From Paralvinella palmiformis (lineage: Eukaryota; Annelida; Polychaeta; Terebellida; Alvinellidae), in contig JAODUP010000916.1 in assembly GCA_025642065.1 (NCBI GenBank), forward strand, positions 90,001-154,000: a stretch of 64,000 nt of DNA. The letters run 5' to 3'. Positions 1 to 12,949 of the stretch are shown here, piece after piece. The stretch's first letter is position 1, and every line of letters begins with the position of its first letter. Below the pieces are notes generated by a model, which saw only the letters and a list, made by a program, of their open reading frames with translations, made no database searches and was not told the origin of the DNA. The translations under genes were made by a program, and so were the position numbers.

Positions 1-523
1 ATGGTAAGTTATTAATCTCCGCATGATGTGCCATCTGAAAAACTAGTAATGACATAGATCTATTATAATTCTGCTGCGGGGGGGGTCTCCTAGCAGCTTT
101 TTATCTACAAATATAAATTTTAATACTTTTAACACACATTGCACACAAACTCAACCCGCTTGGGCGGTTACTTAAAATACGAACTAGGCGCCGTGATACA
201 ATTCCCCATAGCAACAAGAAAGACAGACCTTCGTTCACCATTTTCCCGTGCAAATCCCGGAAAATAATCCCCAGATCCAGATATATATCCCGTAGTATAT
301 CCTGAAATAAAATCTGGATAAGGCCGATTTGAAAAAAGCGTCACTGATCTCGGCTAAACAACAACTACAGCAGTTACAGGGCTAGTGTGGAACAGTACAC
401 TGAGAGGGGGTCCACAGGCAAGTGTACAGATATTTAGGAATTCTGTGTGTGTGTGTGTGTGTGTGGCTGTCTGCGTAATTATCAGAAGCATACGACATTT
501 ATGGATACTATATTCAAATTATG

Positions 524-559
<36 letters not shown>

Positions 560-2114
560 CAGGTCCTCAAAGAACACCCGAACTTATATAACAAGGAAGT
601 GGCTCCCCCTACGGCCCATCAACTGGCAGTAGAGAAAATCCAAGATGGCTGGCTAGTTTACTCGCTCGCCAATAGACGGATAGACAGACAGACAGACAAT
701 ATCTCGTTACAATCAGTCACTCACTGTAGACACAAAATAATGTCGGAGACTTACTTCGAAACGGTGAACACGAGAGCAGCCAAGATAACATGGCCGCCTT
801 GATAACCTGCCAGGTGACTATATAAACATGGCAACGGGCGGACAAGGTTCCAAACTTAGTGAAACGAATTCTTTCGCAGACTTTTCGCGATCCGGATCTA
901 TCCTGGAAATGATCCTGAACGATAGGGGGTGCTCTCTTCGTTTGCAACAGCCAAATCTTTAACTCGGGACAGTAAGTTTGTATTCCGTGTCATCAGAGTT
1001 TGATAGCGTTCATATCAGGAAGTCTGCCTACATGTTTTATCCGTGTTACTCCAAACCATCGAGCATCCATCAGAGAGAAAGGCCGCAAATGTTGACAATA
1101 AATATGGCCTAGAAAATATCAAACCGTTCGCACTCAGCTCGGAAAAATTGACTGATACTCTCAAACACCGACGTCATAAACGTGCTTACGTCACTGATGC
1201 CGAAAACACAACAACTTAAATGACGATAATTGTTAATTAATCCAATATAAATAGACTGTTCCCGTTCTCTGAAGAATCGCACGCGATCTAGGAAGTGTCT
1301 GGATCTGTTTATCCCGGAGAGCACGAAAATATATGGCAACATAGTAAACAGTTCCGCCAATATGTCTACTTGAAATTGATGTGCAAAATATTACTGGAGA
1401 GAGAGAGAGAGAGAGACGAATTGAGGATGTACAGCCGACGGTACATAGTAGATGTTTGCTGTTATATTCGTTTTTCTTCCCTAAAAAATGGCCGCTTCCT
1501 GTAAAGAGCAGACGATAGTTCGGTTTCGGAGAAGCCGCCCCATTAAGCAGACGATTATTTCGATAATGAAATGTTAGAGCCCGGGCGTGGCTAGTAATCT
1601 GATGTCAGGGTGTAAATCAAATGTTGATAAATTAGTTGATGGAATTACTAGGAGGCTGTCTGTCTATCTATGGAAGTACGGGATTGTTCAAATTACCGAG
1701 CTGTCTGTCTGTACGAGTGTCTAATTTGGAGTCTGTCGACTTATCTATCTGTCTATGCTCATCCAGTCTGTCTGTCTGTATGTCTATTTGTATGTATGTA
1801 TGCCTATATGTATCAATTTCTGTATGTATATATGTCTATCAGTATGTATGTATATATGTATGTATCATGTCTGCATGTCTGTCTATATGCATGTATATAT
1901 GTCTATTTGTATGTATGTATGTCTATCTGCACGTATATATGTCTATTTGTATGTATGTATGTCTATCTGTATGTACGTAAATTAAGATACAGAGGGTGGA
2001 GCTATCGCTGACTGAGTCACTGTAAACTGAGAAATGATCGCCGTACATAGTGTGAATATTTATGTATGAATTAATAGATTTAATATATAATCCAACTTTA
2101 ATTTAAAACGGTCA
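1..2114. other. Gene-free stretch with simple repeats
   Basis: No exon-like reading frame is seen. It holds a (GT)n tract at 444-465, an (AT)n tract at 526-558, a (GA)n tract at 1396-1415 and a degenerate TCTG/TATG tract at 1728-1978. Short open frames here run through these repeats. Confidence 0.6.
1728..1978. repeat. Degenerate TCTG/TATG tetranucleotide repeat
   Basis: The tract alternates TCTG, TCTA and TATG tetramers (tgtctgtatgtctatttgta style) over about 250 bases. Tetramers shift frame evenly, so several frames stay open through it. Those frames are not genes. Confidence 0.85.
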
Positions 2115-2293
2115 TAATGATGATGATTGATGTTTTACGGCCACAAGTTAGGCTAAATGGGCCAAGGGACATCCAAAGGTAATGAGACGAAGCGAAAGAC
2201 GAAACAACCTTCAGATATGTCCACGCCGGGATTCGAACACGCGTGGTAGTGATCTGTGGTCCAACACGCTACCGCTAGACCACGGAGGCGCCC
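2115..2293 (-). mobile_element. SINE-A copy (tRNA-derived)
   Basis: Minus-strand copy of the commonest SINE in the window. The tRNA-like head (B box GTTCGAATC) is at the high-coordinate end and the (ATC)n tail at the low end. GTCATAAT occurs near both ends (2111-2118 and 2309-2316), a possible imperfect target-site duplication. Confidence 0.8.
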
Positions 2294-2299
2294 ATAAAA

Positions 2300-2350
2300 A
2301 AAAAACCAGTCATAATAATAATAATTTAGACTTTATAAGGCACCCATAAT
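2300..2350 (-). mobile_element. 3' tail fragment resembling SINE-D
   Basis: Read on the minus strand it ends in GGCACTT/GCCTTATAAA-like sequence followed by (TTA)n. This matches the tail of the SINE-D copy at 28668-28941. It is too short to say whether it came from a LINE or a SINE. Confidence 0.35.
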
Positions 2351-2418
2351 AACAGGAGCCAATCAAATATAATGCACAGTGTACATCAAGATGTAAAAAA
2401 AAATACTTTTAACACTCA

Positions 2419-2449
<31 letters not shown>

Positions 2450-3243
2450 CTGTGTGTGTGTGTGATTTAACCTTTTTAAGCTGTTGCTATTTTTCCAGAC
2501 CCGGATGCTTTATACAGGACACTTATATTACACATGCGCGAAGCGACCCCATTGGACAACAGCTCAATGACGTATTATAGACCCCGAACTGAGTGTGGGA
2601 TGATGTTAGAACCGACAATAGTCCAGGCACCAAACACGATATGGACGGTTTAAGGGTGCGATTTATTGAATACATTTAGCACAATTACGGATGTATATTC
2701 CGGAGTTGTTTCGCCTCATAACAGAGTACTGATCAGATATAACACACACACACACACCCGTGAATGCCTTGTTCGAATATGCATAAGCATTTTACGTCAT
2801 TTTTTGAAAGGTGGCACATTACCCATCTTTTCTCAGGGTATTTCAGACTTACAAAATACGTTGAATCATAAGAAAAATCAGTAACTTATGAATGATGGAT
2901 TTGATTTTTCAGATAATCTTAACATATATAATCTAATGATTAACATTAACTTTCAGTTTGCACGTGGTGTTGATGATGTCAGTTAACGGACTAAAAATGA
3001 CCTACTCTAAACACTGTTTATATACCCTACGATATAAGTCATCAAATAGTACAGTTTCTTTCCGTCACCATTTGAAAATTCACATTTTCAGATTCGCTTA
3101 TCCTACCTAAGTTTCCTTGCCATCTGATCATTGTTGATGAACTTTGCATCGTACCCGGACTATGAGTTTGCCCAACCCCTGTACTAGGTGGTGCCACTGA
3201 GCTCGATTCTTTTCGAGGATACTGTCGCTATAGAAGTGTTGTC

Positions 3244-3287
<44 letters not shown>

Positions 3288-3700
3288 ATCAGTCTGCGCG
3301 TGTGTGTGTGTGTGCGCGTACAACTGAACTAATCGCAAAATACATCCAACATTAACTACAATATAACATCTCTATATAATGTAATGAAGTTACATAATAA
3401 AACTCGCCTTACGGGTATATAAACCATCTTACAGATAAAATCTGAAATAGTAAACAACACTAAAACAGACTCATGTGTACTTAGGATAAATAACATGGCC
3501 GTAAACGATCAGCAAACATTGATAAGACATTGTACAATTATAGGGAAAAAACTGTCAAAATCCTGCGAGATGAAACGAGCATGCTGACATCATCAAAACT
3601 ATTAGCTCTAAGGTCTTATTTCCCTTGTTGACAAACCCAGTCACAGATCCATCGATACCAAAGTACTTCACTGTCCTCGGTCCGACTTCAGCAACTTCCC
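2351..3700. other. Gene-free stretch
   Basis: No gene is seen. Compound (TA)n/(TG)n microsatellites lie at 2423-2464 and 3244-3314. Confidence 0.55.
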
Positions 3701-3701
3701 G

Positions 3702-3892
3702 GGGCGCCCCCTAGTCTTATTGGATCACAGATCACTACCACCCGAGTTCGAATCTCGGACGTCGTGGGCATATCTGAAGGGTGTTTCACCTTAGATTTCG
3801 TCTCATTACCGTTGATGGTCGCTCAACCCAATTTGGCCTACCTTGTGCACACAAGTGGCCGTAGAACATCGATCAGCATCATCAATCATCAG
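3702..3892 (+). mobile_element. SINE-A copy
   Basis: Plus-strand copy starting GGGGCGCC. The tRNA-like A box is worn, the B box is GAGTTCGAATCTC, the body contains GGCATATCTGAAGGGTGTTT, and the tail reads ATCAGCATCATCAATC. Confidence 0.8.
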
Positions 3893-3958
3893 CAATTTCC
3901 TCAATGATCCCGACATCGTTCAGTTTAGTGAACAACGGGAGAGACGGAACTATCACAG

Positions 3959-4586
3959 GTATGTCAACCTGATGTTATATATATATATATAATTGGCTAT
4001 AATATGAACAGGTCGTTCCATTCATTTAGCAGTTTGAGCAATGTGATGCAAATTCCAATCGATGGCATACAGAATACCGAACCGAACGTACAGTACTCCA
4101 ATATTCCATACTCACTGCGACTCGGTTGTAGATATTTCATCCCCAAAAGAGCAACAAACAAACACAATCTGGTAGCATATCAAAGAACAGCGTCAAACAC
4201 AATCTCTGTTGCCACAATTGTGACACGTTGTTCGGTGATATGTTATCTAATCTTGACACAGAACGTACTAATGACAATTAAAAACCGTAATCCATACAAC
4301 ATCCGATACACCACAACAACTCACTAAGCATTCCACATCCCACAAGTAGCTAATCTAATGTATTAATTCCGGATAGAGCGATGAATCGAGGAGTCGGGAT
4401 TATTTCAGATAGTTCTAAAGGGGCTGTTTTATCTCCTACAAGGGAGTTGTAGGAATGTGCGTATATGGATGAAAAAACGTGTAATGCAAATATACAACCA
4501 TATAAATTGTAATTTTAGAAATAAATACGTGTTTAAAAACGAAATATCCGACGAACACGGATTTGAACCGATAACCCAGAGGACAA
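3959..4586. other. Gene-free stretch
   Basis: A short (TA)n tract lies near 3977. A 107-codon open frame (4004-4327) has no recognisable domain, no good start context and no neighbours that make an exon likely. Confidence 0.45.
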
Positions 4587-4745
4587 GGCGCCTCCGTGGT
4601 CTAACTGGTAGCGCGTTGGATCACAGATCACTATCACCTGAGTTCGAACATCGGCTTTGGCATATCTGATGGGTGTTTCAACTTTGGCTCATTACCTCTG
4701 GAGATCGCTCGGCCCATTTAACCTATCTTGTGCACAAAATCTGCC
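4587..4745 (+). mobile_element. SINE-A copy, 3' truncated
   Basis: The head GGCGCCTCCGTGGTCTAACT is well kept (A box TGGTCTAACTGGTAGCG). The body runs to TTGTGCACAAAA, after which the normal GTGGCCGTAAAACATC tail is missing. Confidence 0.8.
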
Positions 4746-6600
4746 CTTTTAATGCTATACATAATAATATTAATAATACTATTTTTTATACATAACACGA
4801 CCACGTTTTATACATTAAAACACTGGTTTGTAATTATTATAAATAGATTCTATCAAATAAGTCGCTTTTAGGAATCTCACAAAATATACATTTTATTTGC
4901 TACAATTTAATCAGGCAACTTATTCCACACACACAGACGCGCATAATTATACGCATGTACGTGTTTCTACCTGGTCCAGTAAGCAGTTAGCTACATATAA
5001 TAGAGTCCTCGGGACATGATATCCGATCCTGATATTGTCTGTGGGATGTTTCATCTATGAATAAAAGCCATCGCCCCATCATATCATTTCGCCATCGAGT
5101 TGTATGCGAGGAGAGAAAACCCGATATTGTTTATATCCAAGTCTAACAGCTGACCTGGTAACCAATATTTCGCACTATTCGCTTCTATCAATTAGCACAG
5201 AAACAGTTCCAAATATAATGGCGTCAACGGACAAACAAATAGATAATAGATCAGCGTTTTGTACTCGAGTCCCAGTATCACATGTCGCATCAGAATGTCT
5301 CAAGGCTAGAATTATAATAAACATCATTTTGGTCTTGATCCAAATATAACAAGAAGCCATAACATAGCCGAGGTATGTTTTGTTCAGCCTCCGGGTGTCG
5401 GTCTCATCTGAAACGCACGGCCGAGTGGGGGTGGGTAAGGAGGTGATCGATGGGGGAAATGTGACGATAGGGCGAAGGCTTTTATTGATAGATCCCACAG
5501 ACAACATCAGAATCGGATATCATCTCCCGGGGACTGTATTGTATGTAGCTAACTATAATAGTTTAAACTGTATCAATTCGGAATGTCTTAATTTTGCCAC
5601 CAGACACGGGTTATTCCTTGTGTGTGTGGGGGTGGGGGGATTTATATACTCTTATGATACCGTATAGAATAAGATCCACCTGCGGCAATCAACAGCTGGA
5701 TAATCTGGAATTAAGGCCCACCCCCATTCAAAAGCCACCCCAAACCACTCCACCCAAATGATATCGGCACATCCGCCACCCACATGCCAACTGCACATAT
5801 AGCTAGTGCTCCCTCCCCCTCCCCCCATTAAACATAATTCTTAAACATTAATTTGTATTTATTATATTGTTAGTTACGTATAATACTGATATAAGTTTGT
5901 TAACAACATTCTACAACAACAGTGTACAACATAACAACAAGATCATGTTGACATCACAGACCAGTTGATATTAGTCTTCTTACTAATCCCCAGATGGCAG
6001 CACAGTCTAGAGAGCTCTGTACTAGGCGGACCGACATGTGTCGAGTCCGAGTAGACTGGGCTATTTAAGTGGGAAATTGAGTGGAGTGTTGTGTGTGGAG
6101 GCTGGGGTATGTGTATTGAGCTATCTGGAGGCTTGACCGAGGTAGGTATGTGGAGGCTGGGTGGACTGAGCTATGTGGAGGTTGTAAGATATTTGCAAAA
6201 TATAAGCTCGTAAACACTACCTCTAATGGTTGCACATCTTATGCCCGTGATTAATATGGTAACATTTGTTTACGGAATAATTAGACCAAAATAACATGTT
6301 GCTGTTTACCGAATTATAGACAAGTCTATCATATTGTTACTGGAGACAGGAGCGAGTGGCTGCTAGGCTTAGCATCGGTGGAATATGGGAGCTGTCAAAA
6401 TATGAGCTGTCAAAATCATTGGGGCTGTCATAACATTAGGGCTGTCAAAACATGGACAGTCAGGATAATGGAGCCTCAGAACATTGGGACTGCCAGAATA
6501 GGGTGAATGAGTGAGTGAGTGAGCGATTGCGTCAGAGAGTGAATGCTCTATTTAGTCTCATCGCTGATCAAACCTGGAACATAATGGCCAAAGAGCTATT
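4746..6600. other. Gene-free stretch
   Basis: No supported exon is seen. Between about 6363 and 6500 there is a weak repeat of GAGCTGTCAAAA/GGGCTGTCATAA phrases spaced roughly 20 bases apart. Poly-pyrimidine runs lie near 5810. Confidence 0.5.
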
Positions 6601-6689
6601 TGGATGAAACATCCCACAAGCACAGAAAACCAACAGGTCTGTAGCCATGCGTGCTATCAAGTGTCCCAAGGTAGTGTCTTGCTGGACCC

Positions 6690-6865
6690 TGAAAAGGCCA
6701 CCACCGAGTCTGCCCTTTATCAACTACATGAGGCAACATGTCAAAATTTTACTAAAACTTATAAATATATCAGTCACGTGGCACCTGAATATCTGTGTGA
6801 ACTTGTGTCTATTAGAAAGACTCGGGTTATCCAGTCAAATACTGACTTTCACGATAATCAGTTGA
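6690..6865 (+). pseudogene. LINE reverse-transcriptase C-terminal scrap
   Basis: The frame reads TYKYISHVAPEYLCELVSIR, which resembles the piece after the RT domain of CR1/L2 or jockey LINEs (YKxLHxxAPxYLxELI then R-rich). The preceding residues RQHVKILLK lie in another frame, so the copy is frameshifted. Only about 55 codons survive. The motif is known from the family; the assignment is inference. Confidence 0.45.
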
Positions 6866-7317
6866 TGATGAACACTGATAAATCTTGTCATCATGGGGTT
6901 GAGAATAAATCAGACAACACAATAATTATCGATTGATTGATGATGATTGTCAATATTTGGTTTATATGATGTTAATACCGTTAACTACTTAATACTATTT
7001 ACCATAACAATATTTAAAAAAAAAACAGTTATTATTATTATTGTGAAACACACACACAAAGAGAGAGAAAGTGCTATAACATAATGCTATATTTCAAGGA
7101 AACCCGTGTGAAGATGACTTTTGAAATGAGATCTTAACATAATCTTAAATAGATTATTCTATAACAAAGGCACATCTACATAACAGTGTTAAGTAATCAA
7201 AATAGAGTGACTGTAGGTGGCACCACTGGTCACACCTGAGACATATGATAGCCCGTAGGTGGCGGGTGGCTTGGGTTATGATTCCTTGGTGTTACATCCC
7301 ACGAACACGGATTACTG

Positions 7318-7420
7318 GAGTCAATTTGAACCTTGCCCTGATAGCTTACAGGACAACGCCCAATACCAGAACGTTTTCGAAGGAAGTCTCACCGGAGTAT
7401 TTCATCTCGCAACAAAACTG
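7318..7420 (+). pseudogene. Possible Ty3/gypsy integrase fragment
   Basis: The frame reads LNLALIAYRTTPNTRT and shortly after SPEYF. This resembles the end of the integrase core of gypsy retrotransposons (LALLAYRxTP...SPAELL). No LTR, primer-binding site or other pol domain is seen nearby, so it is at most an isolated scrap. Confidence 0.4.
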
Positions 7421-7513
7421 GACTTCTAAACCAATTATAACTCTGTTGTTGTTTTTAAATCGAATGACATTTTAAGGTCATGTTAGTTTGAGCAACATCA
7501 ATCTTCATAATGC

Positions 7514-7780
7514 AATAATACTAATAATAATAATGGCTGAAATGGGAGTTATTTGCGTGGCCTAACAACCTGAAATGAAGAAGAGGCATATGGTCTGTAA
7601 TTTACTGCTTCATCACGCGGACTAAAATAATAAATACAAATTTAGAATTTAGAATAGATTACGTATTCGAGGTAGAAGATCTTGCCAGTTGTCCGGTTGG
7701 AATAAAAACTCCTACTATAGTGCCACAGCCGGGATTTGAAACATCTCGCACACTATAACCACGAGTAAGGAGTCCCACTC
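7514..7780 (-). mobile_element. SINE-C copy
   Basis: Read on the minus strand it starts GTGGGACTCCTTACTCGTGG, carries a B-box-like TTTCAAATCCC, then CTGTGGCACTATAGTAGGAG, GAAGCAGTAAATTACAGACC and a (TTA)n tail. The plus-strand copy at 21791-22066 shares the same order of blocks, which is why I treat them as one family of about 275 bases. Confidence 0.7.
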
Positions 7781-7790
7781 TCGAACCCAA

Positions 7791-7988
7791 GATGATGATG
7801 ATGATTGATGTTTTACGGCCACTTTTGTGCACATGATAGGCTAAATGGGCCGAGCGACCTCCAAAGATAATGAAGCGAAGTCAAAGATGAAACAGCCTTC
7901 AGATATGCCTACGCCGACATTCGAACACGGGTGGTAGAGATCTGTGGTCCGATGCGCTACCAGTTACACTGACTGATGAGGCACCTAC
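7791..7988 (-). mobile_element. SINE-A copy
   Basis: Full-length minus-strand copy with the (ATC)n tail at 7791-7807. It lies only ten bases from the head of the SINE-C copy, so the two form a tail-to-head pair. Confidence 0.8.
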
Positions 7989-7989
7989 A

Positions 7990-10135
7990 CACTTGGATTG
8001 GGCCCAATGTACTGATGCACATGTTATACTCAAATACGTATTTTACACAATCCAACGTACTCCCAGTGGAGTAAACGGGTTCGTTGAGGACCACCTGGAA
8101 TTGCCCCTCAAAAGAGATCGTAGCCTTGTTGATTAAACGACCTATTAATTCATACAATGCTGCTTGATGGATTTATACTCCTGGAGTCGTTTGTTACTCC
8201 GTCAGGCATCTCAATGGGTATTAATCTGCGGATAGAGTTTTTTTCCCATATTATTAGTAATTAGATTACACTGATATAGGAAATTTGTTAAATGTATAGC
8301 TATTATAATCCCGACGTGTCATTCGCAGTATCGGAGATCTGCCTGAAATCCGCTGTTCTCGACCATGGGTCAAATAGATCAAGTGGATAGGCACTTTAAT
8401 TTAGATCCCACCACACCTAACTGCATATACTTAGGGACGCGAAATTAGGCGTGAATGAACGTTCACTTAATGATGAACGGAAACGTATGAGGATTAGCTG
8501 TTAGGTTCGAGTAAATCATAGTATTTACTCAGGTTTGAGACGATATTTCGTTCTAGTCCAGTAATAATCCATTGTGAAGTATTGCTACTTTGTTTTTTTT
8601 AAAGCTAAATCACTTCACTGCTTCTATTTGGAGTTGGTGTACATTGTCTCACGTGGCCAACAAATTGTAATGCTGGTTACACGCCGAGAGCCTTTAAAGG
8701 GCCTAAATGTTCACTCAGATTAGAGAACAACTTGCAAAGCCAGGTCAGTCGGACGTAGTTAATTGAACCCAGAATAAAGCTGAGGTCAACATAAGTGGTG
8801 TCGAAATGTTATATATATATATATATATATATACATATACAGGTTTCTTTTGGACCACAGAAAATTACTGTTGAATGTAAACTGTGGTGACCAAATAGTT
8901 TATGATATGTATGTAGCAAGTTACCATTGAACCACAAGCACGTGTTGTTTGCTGCGAGCTGTGGTATCAAATGTTATGTTGCTACGTGCTTCCGCTTTTT
9001 GTATGTAGCTTGCATGTAGCTGGACGTAACATATTTGTCGCGTACGAAAAGCGAATTAGCTGGTTCCCACAGGCTGATACTTAGGCAAGGTAAGGTATAC
9101 GTATATATGTACCGAATAATGGATATGTAGAAATGTTATATTTAGATTGATGTATGTATAGTTTATTTAGATTTAGAGAGGTAGAGGTACCAAAGGAGGT
9201 TTAGAGTTGTTGATGTTCTGTGCCTCTATATGTATCCTAAAATACACACACACAGAGATAGAGAGAGAGGGGTGACACGTAAAACATCACTAGATGATAA
9301 TAATTAATTAAATAACATCATTACTGTTATTAATAATAGTTTATGATATTAAGTTATTCATATTCACTCGTAACTGAGTCAGTATAATCGAACGATCGTT
9401 GATAAAACTTCCACGCACTAATAGTTGAATAGTTTCCCAAATATTCGGCTCCAACATTGTCTCAGACATTAAAATTATAACATCGTATAGGTTTATGGTA
9501 TGTATGTATGGATTTGTAGAAGTATAGCACTCGATGCCGTCAACCAGCTGTATCACACGCACGCACACACAGAGGGGGGGGGGTTGATTAACATTCCATC
9601 TCACAACTGATGTATTTCAACAACCAAAACAAAAATCGCACAAGAAGCCTAACGACGGTTACCATAGAAACTGGGACAGCGACATCTCCTCCAGATGAAA
9701 CTCGGTAGGTGAATAATCCTAGAAAATATACTCCTGGAGAAATCCTGGATCCGTCTCAGACACGGACACGAGAACATATCTTGAACATATATATAATTGG
9801 GCAAAGAGTCCAGGAAATGAATCCACAAAAACAAATATCTTCCTCCAACCGGAATGGAACATTATACGGGGGGAGGGAGTGAGCTAGCAGTCAGGAACAG
9901 TCTTTCATCGGTGATGAACAGTCAACAGTCAGCAACAGTCCCTCCTCCCTCTCTTGCCGCAAAACGGTCCACCGGTTTATGCATATGTCGGTCAATTTAC
10001 TAAAACAGGTCCAATGACCATATTCGCTGACACCGGCACTTGAAAAGCTGATGTATTTTTTGTAAACATTGGACAGGATGCACCGAAACACAGATGACCC
10101 AGACATCCTGGAACATACTAGGATGTAGAACAATA
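7990..10135. other. Gene-free stretch
   Basis: A (TA)n tract lies at about 8811-8833, with short (CA)n and (GA)n tracts near 9245-9270. No exon or domain was recognised on either strand. Confidence 0.5.
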
Positions 10136-10232
10136 GATGTCGTACAGATCAGTGTACAAATGTCGTACAGATCAGTGTACAGACGTCGTACAGATTAGTG
10201 TACCGATGCCTTAAATGTCAGTGTACAGATAT
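10136..10232. repeat. 24-bp tandem repeat, about four copies
   Basis: The unit GTCGTACAGATCAGTGTACA (plus about four bases) repeats three times closely and a fourth time with changes (CCTTAAATGTCAGTGTACAG). Confidence 0.85.
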
Positions 10233-10239
10233 TATAATC

Positions 10240-11768
10240 CGAATTATTACCCTATTTGACAAACTATCGTCACCTTTCCGTCGCCGTTTTTATGCGCAGA
10301 AAATTTCCATTAACGTAAATACACAATTGAACACACCAAATCCGAACTCTTCTTTAAAAGGAAAAAAAATGTACACTAGCATCTCGCCAGCGTGTCCCTC
10401 CCTAAAACATTAAGAATAACGGTAGGCTAAACACCCAAACGTTCTCTGTGGTGTTTCATCAGGGGACCACACCCTAATGCTGTACCTACTACCTATTGAG
10501 GGATAGCACGGCTATCCGGAACAATGTGTAGGGCGGAGGTGTTTGGGGGGGGGTACGTGCGGGCGTGTTACGCTACAAAACGGATAACGGATCCGACATC
10601 AAAACGTCACGGCCTTCCGGAGTCTGTTTTTAATCCAGATTCTGACTATCAGTGTGTGTGTCTCTGTCCAGAGGCCGAGCTGGGGATATGGTGGAGGAGG
10701 TTGTCTCTGTAATCTGAAAATCTGGATTACTGTCTAGGGATCGGGATCTTGGTTGTCAGCAATATGATAATGGGATGAAATATTATTAATGTAAATATCA
10801 TTTTTGGTGCGGACTTACCATACAGGGGTTAGAATTCCCCCCCCCCCCCACTGAATCGGCAGTTTCCCGAATTATTCTAGTCCTAACAACATTCTTGTGA
10901 TCTGTGTTAAATCATTGAGAAATGTATGGGGCGGCGGGGACCTCGATCTTAGAAATTTTCACCACAAATGATGAAACGACGTCTTGTTTTCAATTGCATA
11001 CATCAATTGCATACCATTTTGACAGCTGAGATATGTGAACAAAACACCAATACAGGAATCTTTCAAATGTATCCTCTCAATGGCTGTTGACCTAGGAATA
11101 ATTTTTCCCTCGTTTGTCTTATTATTATCCGTTTTTTCCCCTTTCTTTCTCCTCCGATCTCCCCCCCCCCCCACGAGTATAACAGACTGATGAAATGACT
11201 GATTGATTGATCAATTCATTGGTTGATTGATAGAGATGAGAAAACACGGCCAACAATAATATCCAATTTAGTAGACTTAACTATGTGACAGGACAACAAC
11301 AATGGAGAAATTGACGATTCATTAATAGAAACTCTAAATGACTGTCAGATTAAAAGTTTACATGTTCTAAGCTGTTTCCTCCTTAGTCTCACAGGTCCCC
11401 GTACAATAACAACAATCCCTCCTCCATGTGAATCAATACCTACACTACAGTCGTGATGATGAGAGTTACAGAGATCCAAGTTAGCTATCTAACCAGATCT
11501 ATTTATACTCATCTTCAGATTGTTGTATCTCTTAATTCAAAAACAAAAAGATATTTATCAGCTGAGTGCCACTAACTTTAAAGGTTGGTTTGTTAAACAG
11601 ATTATTGAAATAGAACGAAACTTGTTAAAGCCACCAACTTACCCGCAACCAAACTACATGTTAACACACACACACACACACACAATATATATATATATAT
11701 ATTAACATTTGAAACCACATGAGATCTGTTATCTACTATATATGTACTGATGTGGTTGACGTGGGAAA
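10240..11768. other. Gene-free stretch
   Basis: No supported gene is seen. Runs of G or C lie near 10540, 10840 and 11160, and a (CA)n/(TA)n tract lies at 11664-11701. Confidence 0.5.
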
Positions 11769-11772
11769 TTAA

Positions 11773-12421
11773 AGGAATAGTCCACCTTCATTTCAAATTT
11801 TGAGGACTAATACACCTATACTCACAGATATCATAAATAATGTCAAAATGTGTAAACGATCACCCAGATATTAAATAATCTAGTTCAAATTGCTGATTAA
11901 TCGACTTTTAATGGCCTATGGGCGGCGCCATTTTGAATATAGACAGATACCGGAAGCTCCTGAATGCTAACGTCACTCCAGCGTATCCGGTTAACCTGAA
12001 GTCTGTAGAGCCCATACAAAAGCATGTAAACAAGTGTGAGCTAAGAATTATTCCCGAATTAAACGCCATTATCTTGTTAAAATTAAGTCATAAATGACAT
12101 ACAACCATATATCAGTTGGAACCGGAAGGAATCTTACAAGAGGAAGATGATTCAAAATGGTTGAGAAATTAACGCTCAAGAGAAACTATAATCCGTGTTA
12201 GTCTAGAGAGAGCCGATATGACGTCAGAGCATTTCAGTTTTCTCCTTCCTGCCTTCGAATCTGACTTCCGGTTCAGCCGTAATGGCGGCCTTCCGGTAAT
12301 TTGGATAATTTCCCTATATCTATGATATCAGGTATATTTCGTGGTTATTGTTGTGGAATTTTTGGTTATTGTTCTAGGCATTACATATTTAAGAAGTCGT
12401 TTCTAGGGGTGGACTGTCCCT
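11773..12421. mobile_element. TTAA-flanked non-autonomous DNA transposon
   Basis: The left end AGGAATAGTCCACC and the right end, reverse-complemented AGGGACAGTCCACC, match at 12 of 14 positions. Each is bordered by TTAA (11769-11772 and 12422-12425). Length is 649 bases with no transposase. TTAA duplications are known for Kolobok and piggyBac; ends starting AGG fit Kolobok better, but that is inference. Inside are CpG-containing phrases (GGCGCCATTTTG, GACTTCCGG). Confidence 0.7.
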
Positions 12422-12586
12422 TTAATATTATCCGTGATAACGAAACAAAAATCAGCTTTATATGTTATAGCAGACTCCACGGCTACAGTGAGTTATATAG
12501 TTGGTTACACAGCGAGGTATACACAGTTAATGTTCTTATATAAAATGGGCGTCAACTAACATTATACAGTCATTGTGTGGGTTTGT

Positions 12587-12755
12587 TTTGTGTGTGGATG
12601 ATAAGCTAAATGGATCAGGTAATAACAAACAAACAAACCGTAATGGAAGCTGAAATGAGGCATGAAACATCCCCTAAACAAAGCTACGTCGATGATACTC
12701 GAACCCAGATTACACCTGACGTCCGTCAACCAGCCACTACTGAGCTCCATTTAAT
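12587..12755 (-). mobile_element. Diverged SINE-A-like copy
   Basis: On the minus strand a tRNA-like head with CTGGGTTCGAGTATC is followed by GGATGTTTCATGCC and then CATTTAGCTTATC, in the same order as SINE-A but with many changes. An AAAC microsatellite interrupts the body. Confidence 0.4.
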
Positions 12756-12896
12756 GAAATTCCATACAAAATATTACAAGTATCTTTACTTCACTCATAA
12801 ACATCCTCATCTTTATCAACCACTGATAATACGATGACCCATTACTGTCCTAAAAATAACTATTATATGGCCACGTTACATGTAATAGATTAGCAT

Positions 12897-12948
12897 TTGA
12901 CCTATTTGTGTATAAAAGTGGCCGTAAAATATCAATCATCATCATCAT
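12897..12948 (+). mobile_element. SINE-A 3' end fragment
   Basis: Only the last part is present: ACCTATTTGTGTATAAAAG, then GTGGCCGTAAAATATC and (ATC)n. The head is missing, as expected for a 5'-truncated insertion. Confidence 0.65.
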
Positions 12949-12949
12949 A

